Notes: generated by a model from the sequence alone, not told the origin. DNA of 32,038 nt from Brooklawnia sp. (GCA_012517115.1 JAAYVP010000052.1:1-32038), one strand, 5' to 3'; positions 7,628 through 18,405 are shown, counted from the stretch's first letter. Numbers and translations are program-made.

Positions 7628-8431
7628 TCACTCGAAAAAGCGTAGCCCCCGCTCAACGCTGGGCGAAGGTTCGGCGTCGAGATCGGTGAAAGGGTCTGGG
7701 CGTCCCATGAACTGTTGCAGCGTGGGCCCGTGCAGGACGCGGTACGGAAACGCCGAACCGGCGGCGCGGCGCACCACCTGGTCCATCGGCAGCGGCAACC
7801 GACTCGCCGCGGCGACCAGGTTCCCGTGGCGCCTGCCCTTGAGAGTGGCCGATTCGGCGCTGAGCGCCAACTCGGGGAAGCACAACTCGAGAGTCGCCAG
7901 CACGCGACGCGTCCAGCCGAGCGGGTGGATGTCGATCAGGTTGAACAGCACCACGCCGTCGCGGCGCAGGACCCGAGCCAATTCCGCAGCGAATTCGGCG
8001 CTGACCAGTTCAGCGGGTACCTGGGCGTCGGCGAAGGCGTCCACGATCACCACCTGCGCGTAGTGATTCGGCATCGCCACGATGCCGCTGCGGCCGTCGA
8101 CGGCGCGCACCTTGATGCCCGATTTCGCTGGCAGCGGCAACTCGCCACGCACCATGTCAGTGAGTTCTTGGTTAGGTTCGAGGACGATCTGTGGCGAGGT
8201 GGGCCGCCGCGCCGCCACGTAGCGCGCCATCGTCATGGCGGCACCGCCGACGTGGATCACGCGCATCCGCTCACCACGAGGTTGGACGACATCAAGATAG
8301 TCGGCCATCCGCAGCATGTAGCCGAACTCAAGTCGCGTCGGGTCGTCCGGGTCAAGCCACGACTGGGCGACGCCGTCCATGACCAGCACCCAACCGGCGC
8401 CGTCTGCGACCAGCCGGAACTCGGTGCTCAT
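7628..8431 (-). CDS. Spermidine-synthase-like methyltransferase-fold protein
   Basis: A 267-aa Rossmann-fold protein of the spermidine synthase-like group common in actinobacteria. The nucleotide-binding turn reads VIHVGGAAMTMARYV at about residues 58-72, then a strand ending in an acidic residue (IVLEPNQEL) and VVIVDAFADAQVP. True aminopropyltransferases carry GGGDG in the first turn; here it is GGAAM, so the acidic residue that binds the amine is missing and spermidine synthesis is doubtful. It may be a SAM-dependent methyltransferase or a non-enzymatic relative. The start is set at ATG 8431, where homology begins. A GTG at 8509 in the same frame would overlap the dehydrogenase by 23 nt and add 26 residues unlike the family. 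No strong ribosome site marks either one. Confidence 0.72.
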   Translation of the reverse strand: MSTEFRLVADGAGWVLVMDGVAQSWLDPDDPTRLEFGYMLRMADYLDVVQPRGERMRVIHVGGAAMTMARYVAARRPTSPQIVLEPNQELTDMVRGELPLPAKSGIKVRAVDGRSGIVAMPNHYAQVVIVDAFADAQVPAELVSAEFAAELARVLRRDGVVLFNLIDIHPLGWTRRVLATLELCFPELALSAESATLKGRRHGNLVAAASRLPLPMDQVVRRAAGSAFPYRVLHGPTLQQFMGRPDPFTDLDAEPSPSVERGLRFFE

Positions 8432-8486
8432 CTTGAGGGCCCACCCGCGGCTCGGTATCCGCGCACTGGCCAGACAGCGGACAGGC

Positions 8487-9392
8487 TCACTCCGCGTCCG
8501 GTTGCCCACGGGTCAAGTCAACCCCGGCGCTGGCCGAGATGACCTTGATGATTGAGGACGCATTCAGGTCACCCATTCCCCGGTTGACGCCGAACTGCGC
8601 CAATCGCATGGTGGTGTCCAAAACCGGCAGGTCAACGCCAACCGAATGCGAGAAGTCCTCGATCAGCCACAGGTCTTTCAAGAGCAGGTCTAACGCGAAA
8701 GACCGGCTGTAGTCGCCGCGGATCACGTCGCGCCCCACCCCGGAATAGATCGGGGTCCTGAAGTCGGTGACGTCGAGCACATCGACCACATCGGACGGGT
8801 CCAGCCCGGACTTGGCGGCCAGAGTGAGCGCATCGCCCAGCGACTGCATCTGGGCGGCCACGCACAAGTTCCCGACCAGCTTCATCTTGCAGCCGCTCGT
8901 GGCGGGACCCATGTAGTGCGTGGTCTGGCTGATGGCCTCCAGCACCGGCATGGCGGCCTCGTAATCTTCACGACGGCCACCGACAACCACCCACAGTCTA
9001 CCCGACTCCGACTCAGCCTTCGAACCGAAGACCGGAGCGTCAAGGAAGCGGATGCCGCGTTCCTGCGCCGCGGCATGCTCGCGTGCGCTCATCGCCGGTG
9101 AGATGGTGGACAAGTCGATGACGATCGCCGTGGGATCGGCATTGGCCATGACACCGTCGGGCCCCAGCGCCACCTCTGCGACTGCCGCGTCGTCCGACAG
9201 GCAATACATGACGAACTCCGCGCCCTTGACTGCTTCAGCCAGATTGGACTCGACGGCCGCGCCTTGGTCAGCGAGCCGGTCCGCCCGTTCAGGTGTCCGG
9301 TTGAAAACCGTTACCTCGTGACCGGCAGCCAGCAAGTTACCGGACATCCCGCTACCCATTGTGCCGAGCCCGATGAAGGCGACCTTTGCCAT
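8487..9392 (-). CDS. NAD(P)-dependent beta-hydroxyacid dehydrogenase (MmsB/GarR family)
   Basis: A 301-aa enzyme of the 3-hydroxyisobutyrate dehydrogenase / tartronate semialdehyde reductase family. The dinucleotide fold opens with FIGLGTMGSGM at residues 6-16. The substrate loop is FLDAPVFGSKAESESG at about 117-131, where most members read 'DAPVSGG'. Catalytic Lys171 is in GCKMKLVGN. The protein should oxidise or reduce a short beta-hydroxyacid such as 3-hydroxyisobutyrate, tartronate semialdehyde or 4-hydroxybutyrate; which one is not clear. ATG 9392 has AGGAG 10 nt upstream, so the longer open frame reaching to 9473 is not used. It lies 77 nt after clpB and before the spermidine-synthase-like gene, all on one strand. 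Confidence 0.88.
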   Translation of the reverse strand: MAKVAFIGLGTMGSGMSGNLLAAGHEVTVFNRTPERADRLADQGAAVESNLAEAVKGAEFVMYCLSDDAAVAEVALGPDGVMANADPTAIVIDLSTISPAMSAREHAAAQERGIRFLDAPVFGSKAESESGRLWVVVGGRREDYEAAMPVLEAISQTTHYMGPATSGCKMKLVGNLCVAAQMQSLGDALTLAAKSGLDPSDVVDVLDVTDFRTPIYSGVGRDVIRGDYSRSFALDLLLKDLWLIEDFSHSVGVDLPVLDTTMRLAQFGVNRGMGDLNASSIIKVISASAGVDLTRGQPDAE

Positions 9393-9469
9393 TTCTCCTG
9401 CTCCTTTGCTTGGGATCCCTAGTCTATTGGCGCGCCCCGGTCGAGTTCTGGCAGTAGATCGCGTTGGCG

Positions 9470-12052
<2,583 letters not shown>

Positions 12053-12097
12053 CAGACCTCTTCCGCGTTGGTTCAACAAGCATTCAGCTCAAACAAA

Positions 12098-12118
12098 CTT
12101 GAGTCTACGTCACTCAAC
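12098..12118 (-). promoter_or_regulatory. HAIR operator (HspR site) of clpB
   Basis: CTTGAGT-N7-ACTCAAC on the + strand matches the HspR consensus CTTGAGT-N7-ACTCAAG at 13 of 14 positions, with the exact 7-nt spacer. On the coding strand TAGACT (12102-12107) overlaps one half-site and could be the -10 box, so bound HspR would block RNA polymerase. Confidence 0.88.
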
Positions 12119-12156
12119 CTCGAAATGCGGCTGACTATTCCGCTCTGGCACGTGCA

Positions 12157-12190
12157 AACAGGGACGGGTCCGTGAGGACCCGCCCCTGTT
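12157..12190 (-). terminator. Rho-independent-type terminator after ino1
   Basis: A strong hairpin lies 20 nt after the ino1 stop. The outer stem is AACAGGG with CCCTGTT, then one A-C mismatch, then the inner stem CGGGTCC with GGACCCG, closed by the loop GTGA. Only a short T-run follows on the coding strand. It separates ino1 from the clpB promoter region. Confidence 0.8.
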
Positions 12191-12209
12191 AGACGCTTAA
12201 GCCAGGCGA

Positions 12210-13289
12210 TCAGCGCTCAATGTCGCCGCGGATGAAGGCCTCGGTGGTCTCCTGCGCGAGTTCGTCGTGGCGTTGCTCGGGCGGCGACTTCATGAAGAAA
12301 CTCGCCGGCGAGAGCAGCGGGCCGCCAACGCCACGATCCAAGCCGATCTTGGCGGCGCGGATCGCATCGATGACCACACCGGCGGAGTTCGGGGAGTCCC
12401 AGACCTCCAACTTGTACTCCAGGCTCACCGGGGCGCCACCGAAGTTGCGGCCCTCCAGACGCACGTACGCCCACTTCCGGTCGTCCAACCAGCCGACGTA
12501 ATCGGAGGGGCCAACGTGAATGTCCCGCTCCTCGAATTGGTGCTCGACGTTGGAGGTGACGGCCTGAGTCTTCGAGATCTTCTTGGAGACCAGACGCTCA
12601 CGCTCAAGCATGTTCTTGAAGTCCATGTTGCCGCCGAAGTTGAGCTGATAAGTGCGGTCGATCGTGATGCCGCGGTCCTCGAAGAGCTTGGCCAACACGC
12701 GGTGCGTGATGGTGGCGCCGATCTGCGACTTAATGTCGTCACCGACAATGGGCAGTCCCGCGTCGGTGAACTTCTGCGCCCACTCAGGATCGGAAGCGAT
12801 GAAGACCGGCAGGCAGTTAACGAACGCGCAACCGGCGTCGATGGCGCACTGGGCGTAGTACTTGTCGGCCTGTTCCGAGCCGACTGGAAGGTAGCTGACG
12901 ACTACGTCGACCTTGGCATCCTTGAGCACCTGCACCACATCGACCGGGTCAGCGTCCGATTCGGTGATCGTCTCGCGGTAATACTTGCCCAGTCCATCTA
13001 GGGTGACGCCACGCTGCACGATGGTGCCGGTGGGGGCGACATCGCAGAGTTTGATGGTGTTGTTCTCACTGGCGCCGAGGGCGTCGGCGAGGTCGAGTCC
13101 GACCTTGGCTGCGTCGACGTCTAGGGCAACCACGAACTCAAGGTCGCGAACGTGGTAGTCGCCGAACTGGACATGCATCAGTCCTGGTACCGTCTCACCG
13201 GCCTTGGCGTCCCGGTAGTGCGTCACGCCCTGTACGAGGGTGGTCGCACAGTTGCCCACGCCGACGATAGCGACGCGAATTGCGCTCAT
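12210..13289 (-). CDS. ino1: Inositol-3-phosphate synthase
   Basis: A 359-aa enzyme of the short bacterial/archaeal type, converting glucose 6-phosphate to 1L-myo-inositol 1-phosphate using NAD. The dinucleotide loop is [13 protein letters not shown] at about residues 6-18. Further family blocks are [39 protein letters not shown] (active-site Asp and Lys), [13 protein letters not shown] with the next Lys cluster SKKISKT, and [15 protein letters not shown]. In actinobacteria the product feeds phosphatidylinositol and mycothiol. ATG 13289 follows AAGGAG at 7 nt, and this ribosome site lies inside the last codons of padR, whose stop overlaps the start as ATGA. Expression should therefore follow the padR promoter. 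The same padR-ino1 pairing is found in M. tuberculosis (Rv0047c-Rv0046c). Confidence 0.95.
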   Translation of the reverse strand: MSAIRVAIVGVGNCATTLVQGVTHYRDAKAGETVPGLMHVQFGDYHVRDLEFVVALDVDAAKVGLDLADALGASENNTIKLCDVAPTGTIVQRGVTLDGLGKYYRETITESDADPVDVVQVLKDAKVDVVVSYLPVGSEQADKYYAQCAIDAGCAFVNCLPVFIASDPEWAQKFTDAGLPIVGDDIKSQIGATITHRVLAKLFEDRGITIDRTYQLNFGGNMDFKNMLERERLVSKKISKTQAVTSNVEHQFEERDIHVGPSDYVGWLDDRKWAYVRLEGRNFGGAPVSLEYKLEVWDSPNSAGVVIDAIRAAKIGLDRGVGGPLLSPASFFMKSPPEQRHDELAQETTEAFIRGDIER

Positions 13290-13852
13290 TTGTTCTCCTT
13301 GATCATTACGACGCCATGGTCGGCGGCTTCTTCTACGGCGATGAGATGGTCCAGCCACTCAAGTTCCCGGGAGATCATCTCGCCGGCGTACCGCACAAGT
13401 TCTGTGGTGTATCGGTCGAAGTCGGTGGGCACGCTGGTGCGCAGCTTCGTCAACCGCGCCAGGGAGTGCTCCCGGCGGCCCTGCAAGATACCGATCCGCG
13501 TCGCGGCCTCGGCGGAACCGAGCAGACTGAACCTGACCCCGAAGTCATCGTCGGCGCAGTTGGCGGAGTCAGTGTCGGCCAGTTCCTGCATCAGGTAACC
13601 CTGCCCGGCTTCGGTGATGTGGTAAACCCGTCGTGAGCGGCCGGCCACGAACCGAGCGAGCCCCGCACCGCAATCGCAGATCGAACCGCGTTCGGTCAAG
13701 CGGCGCAACGCCGGATACAGCGAGCCGTAGGAAATCGAATGCCGTGCCCCCACGACGGCTATGACGTGTTTGCGCAGCACATAGCCATGGCACGGACCCT
13801 GCACGAGTCGGCCCAGGATGGCCAATTCGAGGGTTTGGGGGCGCAATGGCAC
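13286..13852 (-). CDS. PadR-family transcriptional regulator
   Basis: A 188-aa protein. The N-terminal winged helix is typical of Pad[24 protein letters not shown] at about residues 8-30, then the recognition region [19 protein letters not shown], and a wing ending [14 protein letters not shown]. The C-terminal half (about 110-180) is helical and should form the dimer. A Cys pair in ICDCGAG within the wing is uncommon and might respond to thiol or metal state; this is speculation. The start is GTG 13852 with GAGAGG 8 nt upstream; the longer open frame runs through the promoter and is rejected. It overlaps ino1 by ATGA, and a perfect palindrome covers its own promoter, so it is probably an autorepressor of padR-ino1. 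Confidence 0.9.
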   Translation of the reverse strand: MPLRPQTLELAILGRLVQGPCHGYVLRKHVIAVVGARHSISYGSLYPALRRLTERGSICDCGAGLARFVAGRSRRVYHITEAGQGYLMQELADTDSANCADDDFGVRFSLLGSAEAATRIGILQGRREHSLARLTKLRTSVPTDFDRYTTELVRYAGEMISRELEWLDHLIAVEEAADHGVVMIKENK

Positions 13853-13882
13853 GATGGCAGCCTCTCGGACAGAACTGCGGCC

Positions 13883-13912
13883 AATATATCGCCGCGATAT
13901 ATGGCACGCCAA
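13883..13912 (-). promoter_or_regulatory. padR-ino1 promoter
   Basis: On the minus strand TTGGCG (13907-13912) and TATATT (13883-13888) are separated by 18 nt and lie about 30 nt before the GTG start, giving a short leader that contains the GAGAGG ribosome site. The -10 matches TATAAT at 5 of 6 positions. Prediction from sequence. Confidence 0.6.
13884..13902. promoter_or_regulatory. Perfect 19-bp palindrome, probable PadR operator
   Basis: ATATATCGC-C-GCGATATAT is a perfect inverted repeat with 9-bp arms, unusual in DNA this rich in GC. It covers the -10 box and half of the spacer of the padR promoter. A dimeric PadR bound here would block transcription of padR and ino1. Confidence 0.72.
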
Positions 13913-14162
13913 ACCGTGCCTTCGCCAGTCTCTCGCGATTGCCAAATTGGCCGAGCATAGTCCCGATGGCTGGTCATGCAGAACCTGAGACGCCGACCTG
14001 CTCCCAAGGTGTGTGGTCATGACCAACGTCCACGAAAGCACGCCCACCGAACGACCGGCTGACCCCGCGGCGCCGGACGAGGCACCGATCAGCCTGACGC
14101 TAAGTCGCACCGTCCGACGGACCAGCCGAGACTACCCGCGCCCCACTCCCGCGGCCAGTCAC
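13913..14162. other. Intergenic stretch between padR promoter and coaBC end
   Basis: No supported gene. It contains a perfect 12-bp palindrome TGGTCATGACCA at 14014-14025 and a partial copy, TGGTCATG, at 13971-13978. A + strand reading frame beginning near 14013 has no known features and runs on antisense into coaBC, so it is not called. No strong terminator for coaBC was found here. Confidence 0.5.
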
Positions 14163-15368
14163 TCAAGCGCGGCGCGCAGCCAGCACGGCATCCAGCAGCG
14201 CGTCGGCCACCTCGCGCTTCGAACCCGCGGCCTCAGACGTGACGGCGTCTGCGGCGTCCAGAATGACCAGTTTGTTGTCGGCGACACCGAAGCCCGTCGT
14301 CCAGCCCACCTCGTTGACCGCCAACAGGTCGACGCCCTTACGGCGACGCTTGCGTCGGCCGCGCTCCAGCAACTCGTCGCCGCGCGCAGTCTCAGCGGCG
14401 AAGCCGACGATGGTTTGGCCCGGGCGACGCCGGGAGGCCAGCCCCGCCAAGATGTCCTCATTCTCGGTCAGTCTGATGGTGGGTACCCCGCCAGATTCTT
14501 TGGTCAGCTTGCCGTCGGATACCTCGACCACCCGGTAGTCGGCCACCGCGGCCGCCATGATCACCACGTCCGCCCGGGTGGCGAGTTGCGCCATCAGCTC
14601 CGACAACTCGGCCGCAGAGCCAGCCTGAGTGATCTCGACGCCCGGACGCCTGGCCTCGGCCAGTACGTCACCGTCGATGTTGGCGGACGCGAGCAAGACC
14701 TGCGCTCCCCGCTCGGCGGCCGCCACCGCCAGCGCAACCCCCTGCCGGCCGCTGGACCGGTTACCGATGAACCGCACCGGGTCGATGGGTTCCCGCGTGC
14801 CGCCCGCAGAGACCGCGATAGTCAGGCCGGCCAAGTCGTGACGCCGCTGCAGCAACGCCACGGCGGCAGCATGGATCGCCTCGGGCTCGCTCATTCTTCC
14901 GGGACCGGAGTCGCCGCCGGTGAGCGGTCCGTCGTCCGGTCCGACAACCTGGACGCCGCGAGCGCGCAGCGTGGCCATGTTGGCCTGGGTCGCCGGATGC
15001 TGCCACATCTCGGTGTGCATCGCCGGGGCCACCAGCACCGGCGCTCTGCTGGCCAGCAACGTGGTGCCGAGCAGATCGTGGGCCAAGCCGGCAGCCATGG
15101 ACGCCAACGTGTTTGCGGTGGCCGGCGCCACGATGATCAGCTCCGCCGCTTGCCCGAGTGCGACGTGACGAACCTGCGGGACGTCCTCGTGCACCGAGGT
15201 AGTAACCCGGTTCCGTGAGATCGCCTCCCAGGTCGGTAACCCAACGAAACGCAACGCGTCTGGTGTCGGCACCACATGCACGTTGTGGCCGTCGCCGATC
15301 AACAGCCGGACCAGATGCACCGTCTTGTACGCGGCGATGCCGCCGGTCACCCCAACAACGATCTCCAT
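14163..15368 (-). CDS. coaBC: Bifunctional phosphopantothenoylcysteine decarboxylase/synthetase
   Basis: A 401-aa two-domain enzyme for steps two and three of coenzyme A synthesis from phosphopantothenate. The N-terminal CoaC half is an FMN flavoprotein: GVTGGIAAYK at residues 6-15, active-site His68 in VRHVALG, APATANTLASMAAG, PAMHTEMW, and the loop GPGRMSEPEAI. The C-terminal CoaB half binds CTP and joins cysteine: SAGGTREPIDPVRFIGNRSSGRQG, then AAAVADYR, and the Lys-containing DGKLTKESG. Both halves look intact. ATG 15368 begins exactly at the family N-terminus; the longer open frame to 15866 is antisense to the NRDE gene. A GAGAG lies 10 nt upstream. It diverges from the NRDE gene across 47 nt. 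Confidence 0.95.
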   Translation of the reverse strand: MEIVVGVTGGIAAYKTVHLVRLLIGDGHNVHVVPTPDALRFVGLPTWEAISRNRVTTSVHEDVPQVRHVALGQAAELIIVAPATANTLASMAAGLAHDLLGTTLLASRAPVLVAPAMHTEMWQHPATQANMATLRARGVQVVGPDDGPLTGGDSGPGRMSEPEAIHAAAVALLQRRHDLAGLTIAVSAGGTREPIDPVRFIGNRSSGRQGVALAVAAAERGAQVLLASANIDGDVLAEARRPGVEITQAGSAAELSELMAQLATRADVVIMAAAVADYRVVEVSDGKLTKESGGVPTIRLTENEDILAGLASRRRPGQTIVGFAAETARGDELLERGRRKRRRKGVDLLAVNEVGWTTGFGVADNKLVILDAADAVTSEAAGSKREVADALLDAVLAARRA

Positions 15369-15401
15369 GCCGGCGATTCTCTCATCACCAACAGGGGCGG
15401 G

Positions 15402-15407
15402 TAGCGT
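15402..15407 (+). promoter_or_regulatory. Candidate -10 box for a leaderless NRDE-protein transcript
   Basis: TAGCGT ends 8 nt before ATG 15416 inside the 47-nt divergent gap with coaBC. No -35 is obvious. A GCGGAG lies within those 8 nt but is too close to the ATG to be a well-spaced ribosome site. Inferred from spacing only. Confidence 0.35.
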
Positions 15408-15415
15408 TGCGGAGC

Positions 15416-16144
15416 ATGTGCACGGTGGTGATCCGGGTGCCGGAACCCGGTCAAGGAGCGGTCCGGGTACTAGCCGTAAGGGACGAAAACCCGCATCGTC
15501 CCTGGCGTCCGCTGGGAGCGTGGTGGCCCGAATCGCCACAGGTCCGCGGTATCCAAGACGAACTGGCCGGCGGGGCATGGCTGGCGCTTGACGACCGGAG
15601 ACTGGCGGTGCTGGTGAACCTGGCGGGCGGCGCGGACGTCGCCGTCCCGACATCGCGCGGCCACCTAGTGCTGGACGCCCTGGCCGATCTACCGCTACCC
15701 CAGCCGCTAACGACGCTCGGCTTCCATCTAGTCGCGGCTGACGCGACGGGAGCGACATTGACCTCCTGGAGGGGTGGGCGCCCCGAGCACCAACGGCTGA
15801 CACCGGGCACCCACATGGTCTCGCACGCCGACCTCGACGACCCCAGCTTCCCGCGGATAGCGGCATGGCTGCCGGAGTTCGCCGCCGCCAGCACCGACAC
15901 CGACCCGTGGTGGACGGCCTGGCTGGGGGTGCTCGCCGAGTCGGCTGAGCTTGACCCGACCGATCCGCGGGCCATCATCCGGGACAACCGGCCGGACGGT
16001 CATCCAACATTGTCGTTGCTTGTCGCCGCAATTTCGGTAGGCGCTGACGAGGACTGCGGAGGGGTCTATGCCGTGATGCACGAGTTCGACGAGCCGGGTG
16101 TGTGGGACACGCCGAAGCTAACGCCCCCGAGTGGGCGAACATGA
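15416..16144 (+). CDS. NRDE/TANGO2-family protein
   Basis: A 242-aa protein of the transport-and-Golgi-organisation-2 (NRDE) family. It opens with Met-Cys-Thr, so Cys2 would be exposed after Met removal, as in Ntn-type hydrolase folds. The family-naming Asn-Arg-Asp-Glu block appears as AVRDENPHRPW at about residues 20-30, with Val in place of Asn. A second family block is GAWLALDDRRLAVLVNLAG, matching 'GTWlgv...G..a.LtN'. The C-terminus includes ISVGADEDCGGVYAVMHEF. Eukaryotic TANGO2 is linked to lipid and haem handling, but the bacterial role is not established, so no reaction is assigned. The start at ATG 15416 matches the family and is the only one that keeps Cys2. It faces hspR across a 35-nt convergent gap. 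Confidence 0.78.
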   Translation: MCTVVIRVPEPGQGAVRVLAVRDENPHRPWRPLGAWWPESPQVRGIQDELAGGAWLALDDRRLAVLVNLAGGADVAVPTSRGHLVLDALADLPLPQPLTTLGFHLVAADATGATLTSWRGGRPEHQRLTPGTHMVSHADLDDPSFPRIAAWLPEFAAASTDTDPWWTAWLGVLAESAELDPTDPRAIIRDNRPDGHPTLSLLVAAISVGADEDCGGVYAVMHEFDEPGVWDTPKLTPPSGRT

Positions 16145-16179
16145 CGCTGAACGCGTGGTATGCCCGAAGTCGGCCCAGC

Positions 16180-16626
16180 TCAGGCGATCCCCGGCTGCGG
16201 GCTTCGACTGGCGGTCAGTGCGGGCGGCTGCCGACGGCTGCGTCCCTGCCAGACGTGACCGGTCGTCCCCGCGCTGAATACACGTGAGCCGCCCTGTTCG
16301 TGTTGGGTCAGTGAGCGGACCAGGTCGGTCAGCTCGTCGATGCGGCGGTGAGCGTCATCGAGTTGGGTCTGCAGCGCGATGATCCGGCGGATGCCGTTCA
16401 GATTGACGCCCTCTTCCTGCGATAGTCGCTGGATCAGCCGCAGACGGTAGACATCACGCGGCGAATAGCGGCGGCCACCACCCTTTGCCCGGCTAGGGAC
16501 GACGAGTCCCAGCCGGTCGTAGGTACGTAGCGTCTGCGGGTGCATCTCGGCCAGCGTGGCGGCCACCGAGATGGTGAAGACCGGAGTATCCGGGTCCATG
16601 ACCTGCGGAAGGCGTTCTGAGTTCAT
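16180..16626 (-). CDS. hspR: Heat-shock repressor HspR (MerR family)
   Basis: A 148-aa MerR-type DNA-binding protein. The helix-turn-helix is FTISVAATLAEMHPQTLRTYDRLGLV at about residues 17-42, the wing is RAKGGGRRYSPRDVYRLRLIQRLSQEEGVNL, and a coiled segment with LQTQLDDAHRRIDELTDLV (about 86-104) should form the dimer. The last 40 residues are rich in Arg, Ser and Gln and look unstructured. It sits at the end of dnaK-grpE-dnaJ, the standard actinobacterial position, with ATG 16626 overlapping the dnaJ stop as ATGA. It represses at HAIR sites with DnaK as co-repressor; three such sites are present, two before dnaK and one before clpB. ATG at codon 10 is a possible alternative start. Confidence 0.93.
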   Translation of the reverse strand: MNSERLPQVMDPDTPVFTISVAATLAEMHPQTLRTYDRLGLVVPSRAKGGGRRYSPRDVYRLRLIQRLSQEEGVNLNGIRRIIALQTQLDDAHRRIDELTDLVRSLTQHEQGGSRVFSAGTTGHVWQGRSRRQPPALTASRSPQPGIA

Positions 16627-17783
16627 CGGTTGCTCGCCAACAATCCGTCGCGCGGGTTGGGCTCACGAGCGGCTTCCGCATAGGTTCGCAGGGCCGAACG
16701 GGCCGCGTCCGGGAGGTACCCCGGCACTTGGACGTCCACCGCTGCCAGCAAGTCGCCCTTCTCACCGTTCGGCTTCGTCACGCCCCGGCCACGGATGCGG
16801 AAGGTGCGGCCGTTCGGTGTTCCCGCCGGGATACGAAGCTTGACACTGCCGCCACCAAGGGTGGGGACCTCGACCTCGGCTCCCAGCGCGGCTTCGGTGA
16901 AGGTGACCGGCACGGTGACGGTCAAGTTATCGCCCTGACGTCCGAAGACCGGATGGGGGCGCACATGCACGATGACGTAGAGGTCACCCGCTGAGCCGCC
17001 GTTCTCGCCCGCGCTGCCCTTGCCCTTGATCCGGATCTTCTGGCCGTCGGTGACCCCCGCTGGGATCCGCACCTGCATGGTCTGCCGACTCTGGGTGCGG
17101 CCGCTGCCATGGCAGACCTCACACGGGTTGTCGACGATCAGGCCCCGCCCGCGGCACTCGCGGCAAGGCTCGGTGACCTGGAAGACGCCTCCTGAAGTTG
17201 ACTGCTGCATGCCGGAACCCTGGCAGGTCGGACAAACCCGCGGCATCGTGCCAGCCTTGGCGCCGGTACCGCGGCAGGCTGGGCAGGCGTCATCGCTGGT
17301 CATCTGGACACCAACGGTGGTGCCTTCGACGGCCTGGATGAAACCGATCGTCACCTCCCCCTCGATATCAGAGCCACGACGTGGCCCCCGAGTGGTCGTA
17401 GTGCGACGACCACCGGACGCGCCAGCCTGCCCGAAGAGATTGCCGAGCAAGTCGCCGATCCCGGCGTCGCCCATGCTGCGGAAGATGTCCTCGCCGGACA
17501 CGCCGCCACTGGGGGCACCTCCACCCCGGGGGAACCGGAAGCCGGATCCGAACAAGCTGCGTTGTTCGTCGTACTCGCGCCGCTTGTCTGGATCGCTCAG
17601 CACGTCGTGGGCTTCAGACGCCTCCTTGAAGCGCTGCTCGGCCGACTTGTCACCCGGGTGTTGGTCGGGATGGTTCTCACGGGCGATCTTCCGGAACGCC
17701 TTCTTGATCTGATCCGGCTTCGCGTCCTTCGGCACGCCCAGAATCTTGTAGTAGTCCTTCTCAACCCAATCTCTGGCGCTCAT
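16623..17783 (-). CDS. dnaJ: Chaperone DnaJ
   Basis: A 386-aa full-length type I J-protein, the DnaK co-chaperone that delivers clients and stimulates ATP hydrolysis. The J domain is at about residues 8-75, with His-Pro-Asp at 38-40. A Gly/Phe-rich region follows. The zinc domain has four repeats: CPACRGTG, CPTCQGSG, CRECRGRG and CEVCHGSG. The beta-rich client-binding domains complete it. ATG 17783 is chosen because AAGGGGG lies 7 nt upstream; the open frame to 17837 adds 18 unrelated residues. It starts 25 nt after grpE and overlaps hspR at its stop. Being in the operon with grpE and hspR makes it the DnaJ1-type copy; a second dnaJ is usual elsewhere in such genomes. Confidence 0.96.
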   Translation of the reverse strand: MSARDWVEKDYYKILGVPKDAKPDQIKKAFRKIARENHPDQHPGDKSAEQRFKEASEAHDVLSDPDKRREYDEQRSLFGSGFRFPRGGGAPSGGVSGEDIFRSMGDAGIGDLLGNLFGQAGASGGRRTTTTRGPRRGSDIEGEVTIGFIQAVEGTTVGVQMTSDDACPACRGTGAKAGTMPRVCPTCQGSGMQQSTSGGVFQVTEPCRECRGRGLIVDNPCEVCHGSGRTQSRQTMQVRIPAGVTDGQKIRIKGKGSAGENGGSAGDLYVIVHVRPHPVFGRQGDNLTVTVPVTFTEAALGAEVEVPTLGGGSVKLRIPAGTPNGRTFRIRGRGVTKPNGEKGDLLAAVDVQVPGYLPDAARSALRTYAEAAREPNPRDGLLASNR

Positions 17784-17808
17784 CGCCCAACCCCCTTCCC
17801 GCCTCTGA

Positions 17809-18405
17809 TTACTCTTGTGGCACCGCCACGACGACACGAGCAGGACGCAGCACCAATTCGTTCAACCGGAAACCCACCTGCATCACCTCATGCACACGCA
17901 TAGTGTCGGTGTCCGGATCTGGCACCTGCATCAAGGCCTCGTGCAGTCGTGGGTCGAACTCGTCGCCGACCTCACCGAACGACTCGAAGCCGTACGACTT
18001 GGTGACCTTGATCAACTCGTCGGCGGTCAGTCGGAATCCTCCGGTGAGATCTGCGTGGCTCTCAGCAGCCCTGATCGCATCGAAGACCGGCATGAGGTCG
18101 CGTAAAACGGCCTCGACGCCGCCCTGCCGGGCGAGCGCCCGGTCACGGTCGACTCGCCTCTTGTAATTGACGTACTCGGCCTGAACCCGTTGCAAGTCTT
18201 CGGTCCGTTCGGCCGCCAACGCCTCAAGTTCTGCCACCCGTGCCTCAAGCTCGGCCGCTGTCGCCTCGCCGTCGGCCGCTTCGGCGGCCGGAGCAGGAGC
18301 CCCGGCCTCAGCCGGGGTCTCCGCGTCCTGAGTCGGGGTCAGGTCGGTTTCTTCAGGCACCTCGACGGCGTCCTGCGCAACCGCCTGTTCCACCGGTTCG
18401 GTCAT
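17809..18405 (-). CDS. grpE: Nucleotide exchange factor GrpE
   Basis: A 198-aa dimeric exchange factor that releases ADP from DnaK. The first 60 residues are acidic and rich in Ala, Glu and Thr, as in other actinobacteria. The long paired helix follows, about 65-120, with the conserved [12 protein letters not shown]. The C-terminal beta domain that touches DnaK includes [19 protein letters not shown] and ends [17 protein letters not shown] 18405 is preferred over a TTG nine bases earlier, because AAGGA lies 11 nt before the ATG but directly abuts the TTG. It lies 5 nt after the dnaK stop and 25 nt before dnaJ. Confidence 0.95.
   Translation of the reverse strand: MTEPVEQAVAQDAVEVPEETDLTPTQDAETPAEAGAPAPAAEAADGEATAAELEARVAELEALAAERTEDLQRVQAEYVNYKRRVDRDRALARQGGVEAVLRDLMPVFDAIRAAESHADLTGGFRLTADELIKVTKSYGFESFGEVGDEFDPRLHEALMQVPDPDTDTMRVHEVMQVGFRLNELVLRPARVVVAVPQE

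Noticed and set aside
14013-15218. Open frame starting in the padR-coaBC gap on the + strand
   Set aside because: An AAGGTG precedes an ATG at 14019, but the product has no recognisable motif and continues antisense through most of coaBC.
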